A stretch of 42,989 bases of DNA from Ruminococcaceae bacterium UBA3903 (lineage in GTDB: Bacteria > Bacillota > Clostridia > Oscillospirales > Acutalibacteraceae). The translations under genes and the position numbers were made by a program. Positions 39,373-42,989 of the stretch are shown here, piece by piece (the stretch's first letter is position 1; each line of letters begins with the position of its first letter). The notes beneath the pieces are model-generated. The model saw only the letters and a program-made list of their open reading frames with translations. It had not been told where the DNA came from and made no database searches. The DNA lies in NCBI GenBank assembly GCA_002391625.1, contig DGFJ01000025.1:1-42989 (forward strand), written 5' to 3'.

Positions 39373-42300
39373 TTAGCGTTCCCGATTTGCACAATTTCTT
39401 GCAGGCTGTTCCTCGCTTTGTTCTGGCTCTACATCAATAGCAGAGGGGTCTTTTTCATCAAAATTAAGCTCAATATTAAGAGCGTTGAGCCTGTCGGTCT
39501 TATCCTTTAATTCATCCTCAAAAGCAAAAGGCTTTTCAACCTCAACCTTTGCATTACCAAGCTGACTGATAGTTTCCTCTCGTTTGGTCTTGGCTGCCGA
39601 AAGTTTTGCAGGGAGTTTTGACAATTCATTTTCAATTCGGGTCAGATTGCCCAAAGCATCAGAGCCAAGAGATACTTGATGTTTTACTTTACCGCATAGA
39701 TTTAAGCGGTATTCGGTATAAAGGGTATCATAATAAACCTCCATTCTGAAACCTCGGTAGCTGCCAATTGTAACAGGCTGCGATGAAGTGTTTTCCTTAC
39801 AAACCGCAAGAAGCATTTGCCCTGCATCGGCTTTTTCGGTGTAGGTCAAGCCTTTCAAGGTCATCGGGCATATTTTATCCTCGCCCTGCGGCTTGTGTTG
39901 CATAGCAAGAGCCGTGTCACTTTCATAGCCTGCAATACGTTCCTCATACGCCTTAATTTCCTGCGGAAAGTATTTTAATATCCTGTCCTCAAGGTCGTAA
40001 TGCTCGGAAAGATAGCTTTGCTTTAACACTCGGAGCTTGGACACCTGTATATCCAAATCCATTTTTTCCTTGAAACGCTCATCGCCTGTGGCAAGCATTT
40101 TAACCTCGGCAAAAGATAATGCAACCTCGTCCACATCTTCAGCAGAACGGACAGGGCTTTTACTCGTCATTATCTGGCTGATAAATTTCTGCTTACCCTC
40201 CACTAACTGATAGAGGTAAGCATCAAAGGTCTGCTCGGTAACATAGCGGTAAACCTCAACCTCTGGGAACATATTTCCCTGTCTTTCAATTCTACCTTGC
40301 CGCTGTTCCAAATCAGAGGGTCGCCACGGACAATCTAAATTATGAATTGCCGCAAGCCTATCCTGCACATTTGTTCCTGCTCCCATTTTCGGAGTAGAAC
40401 CGAGTAATACACGGACTTCGCCGCTTCGCACCTTTGCAAATAGTTCCTTTTTCTGTGCATCAGTACTGGCTTCGTGGATAAACCGCACCTGCTCGGAAGG
40501 GATACCACGCTCTATGAGCTTTTGCCGCATATCGTCATAAACATTGAATGTGCCGTCATTTTTCGGTGTGGACAGGTCGCAAAACACAAGCTGTGCCGCC
40601 TTTGTATCAGCGTGATTTTCCCATATCCGATAGACATTATCCACACAGGCATTGACCTTACTGTTGGGGTCATCGGGGAGCATCGGGTCTATGAGTCTTT
40701 GGTCGAGAGCCAATTTTCTCCCATCATTGGTTATTTTCAGCATATTATCAATGTTCGGCTCAACAAGCCTTGCACGGACTTTTTCAGCTCTGTCGGCAAG
40801 AGAAGCAACTATTTCAGACTGTATCTCGCTCGGACTGACCTTGATATTGTGGTAATTGACCTTTGGAACAGGCAGCTTTAACATATCGGCGGTTTGAATA
40901 TCCGCCACCTCACGGAACATCTGCATAAGCTCTGGCAGGTTATAGAATTTCGCAAATCGTGTTTTTGCTCGGTAGTTTGTTCCCTCCGGGGCAAGTTCCA
41001 ATGCCGTAACGGTTTCGCCAAAGGTAGAAGCCCAACTGTCAAAATGCTGCAAGCCATTCTGCATCAGCGTGTCGTACTGCAAGTATCGCTGAATAGAATA
41101 AAGCTCCACCATTGAATTGCTGATAGGCGTTCCTGTGGCAAATATTGTACCACGGTTGCCTGTAATTTCGTCCAAATAACGGCACTTCATAAAGAGGTCG
41201 GAGCTTTTCTGTGCTTCGGTCTGGGCAATGCCGCCCACATTCCGCATCTTAGTATAGAGGTACAAATTTTTGTAAAAATGGCTCTCGTCAATAAACAGAC
41301 GGTCAACGCCTAACTGCTCAAAGTCAATGACGTTGTCCTTACGCTTGGTATCATTGAGTTTATCAAGCTTTGTTTTGATTGCCTTTCTTGTTTTCATAAG
41401 CTGCTTGACCGTGAACTGCTCCCCGTGGGAAGATTGAACATCATCAATTCCACGCTCAATATCATCAAGCTGCCGTTGCAACTGCTCGTACTGCCGTTCA
41501 ATGCTCATGGGGATTTTTTCAAACTGCGAATGACCGATAATGACTGCATCATAGTCGCCTGTAGCAATCCTGCCACAAAATTTCTTGCGGTTTCCAGTTT
41601 CAAAATCCTGCTTTGTGGTAACAAGGATATTGGCAGAGGGGTACAGCCTTAAATACTCGGAAGCCCACTGCCCGACAAGATGATTAGGAACAACAAACAT
41701 TGATTTTTGACATAATCCTAACCGCTTACTTTCCTGTGCGGCTGCTACCATTTCAAAGGTTTTTCCTGCCCCTACCTTGTGGGCAAGGAGCGTATTGCCG
41801 CCGTAAAGAATATGGGCGATAGCATTGACTTGGTGCGGTCTTAGCTTGATTTCTGGACTGATACCGCCAAAGGTAATATGGCTTCCGTCATACGCACGAG
41901 GGCGAACGGAATTAAAGGTGTCATTGTAGGAACGGATAAGACGGTTTCGCTGTTCTGGGTCTTTCCATATCCAATCTTGAAATGCCTGCTTAATGACTTC
42001 CTGCTTTGCCTGTGCTGCGGTGGTTTCCTTATGATTGAACACTGCCTTTTTATTGCCATTCTCATCATAGATATAGTCAAAAATACGAACATCACGTAGG
42101 TTTAGCGTGTCCTCAATAATGCGATAGGCAGAAGCCCTTTTCGTACCAAAGGTGCTGTCTGCCTTGACATTGCCTATATCGGAACTCTTATTCTCAATAA
42201 ACCAATCGCCATTCATCGGTGTGTATCGTACCTTGATTTTGCTTCTGGCATAGCTTGACGGAGTGAGTAGCTCCATTACAAATTGCTGATAATCCTCCTG

Positions 42301-42989
42301 CGGTATCCAAGTAGCACCTAAACGAACAGCAATTTCACCTGCCGTAAGGTCTTTGGGAATGACCTTTTTCAGAGCGTCCACATTGACTGTAAGCTCTGGG
42401 TCTGCCTTTGCGGCGGCTTCAGCTACCAACAGTTTTGTACGAACATTACCAGACAAATACTCGTCTGCGGCAACATAACGCACAGGCTCGGAGTTTGGCA
42501 CTTTAAAGATAACACCCTGTAAATCTCGAATGATTTCCTCCTGCGACTTGCCTGTGAGCTGTTCCATATACCCTAAATCTACACAAGCTTTTTCTCCAAT
42601 GGAAAGAGCTAATGCTTCGCTTGAAGTTTCCACAGAAGTAATGGCACGGTGAGGTTTAATTGTTCTCTTGGAGAACATATCCGCTTTTTTCTTGAAGTTA
42701 CCCTCATCGTCAAGCACCTCCAAAGAGCATAAAAGAAAATAGCTCTCGTCCGATGCAAAGGCAAGGTAATTCCCTCGGTTATTGATAAGCCCATACTTTG
42801 ACTGAAATGCGTCATACAGACGGTTTAGGTTTTCCTGCTCGGTGCGTATCATTTCTTCGGGGTAGTCCTCGGTCTGATACGCTATAAGCTTTCGGACACA
42901 ATCTCGGATTTCAACAAGCCTCTTAATACGATTTTCGCCTGTCATTGAAACGGTAGCAGGGTTCATTTTGATATTGTCAATATCTCTTT
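39373..42989 (-). CDS. Giant SNF2-type helicase of conjugative elements (5' end outside window)
   Basis: At least 1,204 codons are in the window. The frame stays open to the right edge, and the first ATG (42966) has no ribosome site, so the gene starts outside. Counting from that ATG, Walker A HKVGAGKT is at about 397-403. The DEAD-box equivalent FIDESHFYKN, ATGTPISNSMVELY, and the late MGAGTNVQDR and EQRQGRIERQGN motifs mark a superfamily-2 helicase core. Such proteins often carry an N-terminal DNA-methylase or LPD domain beyond the part visible here. They are typical of Tn1549-like and CTn elements; a role in transfer or defence evasion is inferred. Confidence 0.88.
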   Translation of the reverse strand, partial: RDIDNIKMNPATVSMTGENRIKRLVEIRDCVRKLIAYQTEDYPEEMIRTEQENLNRLYDAFQSKYGLINNRGNYLAFASDESYFLLCSLEVLDDEGNFKKKADMFSKRTIKPHRAITSVETSSEALALSIGEKACVDLGYMEQLTGKSQEEIIRDLQGVIFKVPNSEPVRYVAADEYLSGNVRTKLLVAEAAAKADPELTVNVDALKKVIPKDLTAGEIAVRLGATWIPQEDYQQFVMELLTPSSYARSKIKVRYTPMNGDWFIENKSSDIGNVKADSTFGTKRASAYRIIEDTLNLRDVRIFDYIYDENGNKKAVFNHKETTAAQAKQEVIKQAFQDWIWKDPEQRNRLIRSYNDTFNSVRPRAYDGSHITFGGISPEIKLRPHQVNAIAHILYGGNTLLAHKVGAGKTFEMVAAAQESKRLGLCQKSMFVVPNHLVGQWASEYLRLYPSANILVTTKQDFETGNRKKFCGRIATGDYDAVIIGHSQFEKIPMSIERQYEQLQRQLDDIERGIDDVQSSHGEQFTVKQLMKTRKAIKTKLDKLNDTKRKDNVIDFEQLGVDRLFIDESHFYKNLYLYTKMRNVGGIAQTEAQKSSDLFMKCRYLDEITGNRGTIFATGTPISNSMVELYSIQRYLQYDTLMQNGLQHFDSWASTFGETVTALELAPEGTNYRAKTRFAKFYNLPELMQMFREVADIQTADMLKLPVPKVNYHNIKVSPSEIQSEIVASLADRAEKVRARLVEPNIDNMLKITNDGRKLALDQRLIDPMLPDDPNSKVNACVDNVYRIWENHADTKAAQLVFCDLSTPKNDGTFNVYDDMRQKLIERGIPSEQVRFIHEASTDAQKKELFAKVRSGEVRVLLGSTPKMGAGTNVQDRLAAIHNLDCPWRPSDLEQRQGRIERQGNMFPEVEVYRYVTEQTFDAYLYQLVEGKQKFISQIMTSKSPVRSAEDVDEVALSFAEVKMLATGDERFKEKMDLDIQVSKLRVLKQSYLSEHYDLEDRILKYFPQEIKAYEERIAGYESDTALAMQHKPQGEDKICPMTLKGLTYTEKADAGQMLLAVCKENTSSQPVTIGSYRGFRMEVYYDTLYTEYRLNLCGKVKHQVSLGSDALGNLTRIENELSKLPAKLSAAKTKREETISQLGNAKVEVEKPFAFEDELKDKTDRLNALNIELNFDEKDPSAIDVEPEQSEEQPARNCANRER

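Larger units (their letters stand above)
25994..42989. mobile_element. Integrative conjugative-type element in cotJC (right end outside window)
   Basis: The left end is the cotJC junction. Contents in order are: serine recombinase, SHOCT-like protein, MazF-like toxin, structured non-coding region, sigma-like protein, ABC/two-component cargo, HTH protein, MobC, DUF3789, DpnD/PcfM-like protein, TOPRIM/DUF3991 protein, HNH-like orphan, DUF6664-like protein and giant SNF2-type helicase. This order is that of Tn1549/CTn-type elements of Clostridia, where cargo sits between the recombinase side and the mobilisation genes. All genes read leftwards, toward the recombinase end. The relaxase expected next to mobC is missing. 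At least 17 kb lies in the window; conjugation genes proper would lie to the right. Confidence 0.85.

Overview
The window looks like a piece of a low-GC, endospore-forming member of the class Clostridia, probably a gut or rumen Oscillospirales/Ruminococcus-like anaerobe. The evidence is indirect but consistent: AT-rich sequence, strong Shine-Dalgarno sites, a spore-coat cotJ operon, a cohesin-type and a dockerin-type surface protein, meso-diaminopimelate dehydrogenase, a split transketolase, a rubredoxin-flavin reductase fusion, and DUF6465 and DUF1540 proteins. Bases 1-19 are identical to the Tn5/Nextera mosaic end, so the left edge carries a sequencing adapter and is not genomic.

Chromosomal part, about 20 to 25994. 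(a) 127-2564 is a polar amino-acid ABC importer (binding lipoprotein, terminator, permease, ATPase), followed by a membrane-anchored cohesin-like protein. (b) 3693-6301 holds a PqqD-like protein, an S24/S26-type peptidase and a secreted BspA/FIVAR/dockerin protein. A convergent high-molecular-weight rubredoxin follows. (c) 7301-11143 is an operon of a NTP_transf_5 nucleotidyltransferase-like protein, a serine beta-lactamase-like hydrolase, IspD and IspF. (d) A D,D-carboxypeptidase, glucose-6-phosphate isomerase and a small P-loop protein come next, then a decayed IS200 tnpA remnant. (e) 14728-23433, on the minus strand, carries split transketolase, a lipid kinase, an HD hydrolase, Ddh, a small membrane protein, a WYL regulator, a DUF5131 protein and an ABC-F ATPase. 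(f) 23701-25145 holds a Lys/Ala-rich DUF6465 protein behind a consensus promoter, a small membrane protein and a DUF1540 protein. (g) cotJA and cotJB are intact, but cotJC breaks off after about 64 codons.

Mobile element, about 25994 to beyond 42989. A large serine recombinase sits at the junction inside cotJC. Its reading frame runs into the target, so its last 17 residues are encoded by the antisense strand of cotJC. Further in lie a SHOCT-like protein, a MazF-like toxin, a 550-bp non-coding region with several hairpins, a sigma-70-region-4-like protein, and a cargo of ABC transporter plus two-component system. Then come a small HTH protein, a C-terminally altered MobC, DUF3789, a DpnD/PcfM-like protein, a TOPRIM/DUF3991 protein, an HNH-like orphan, a DUF6664-like protein and a very large SNF2-type helicase that runs off the window. 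The order resembles Tn1549/CTn-type integrative conjugative elements, but the relaxase expected beside mobC is absent.

How the parts work together. The cargo module appears self-regulated: two sites with the same 11-bp direct-repeat geometry lie upstream of the response regulator and of the permease/ATPase operon. The element has disrupted a sporulation gene, so precise excision would rebuild cotJC. The cohesin-like and dockerin proteins could form a surface-anchoring pair. No CRISPR array, rRNA or tRNA was recognised.
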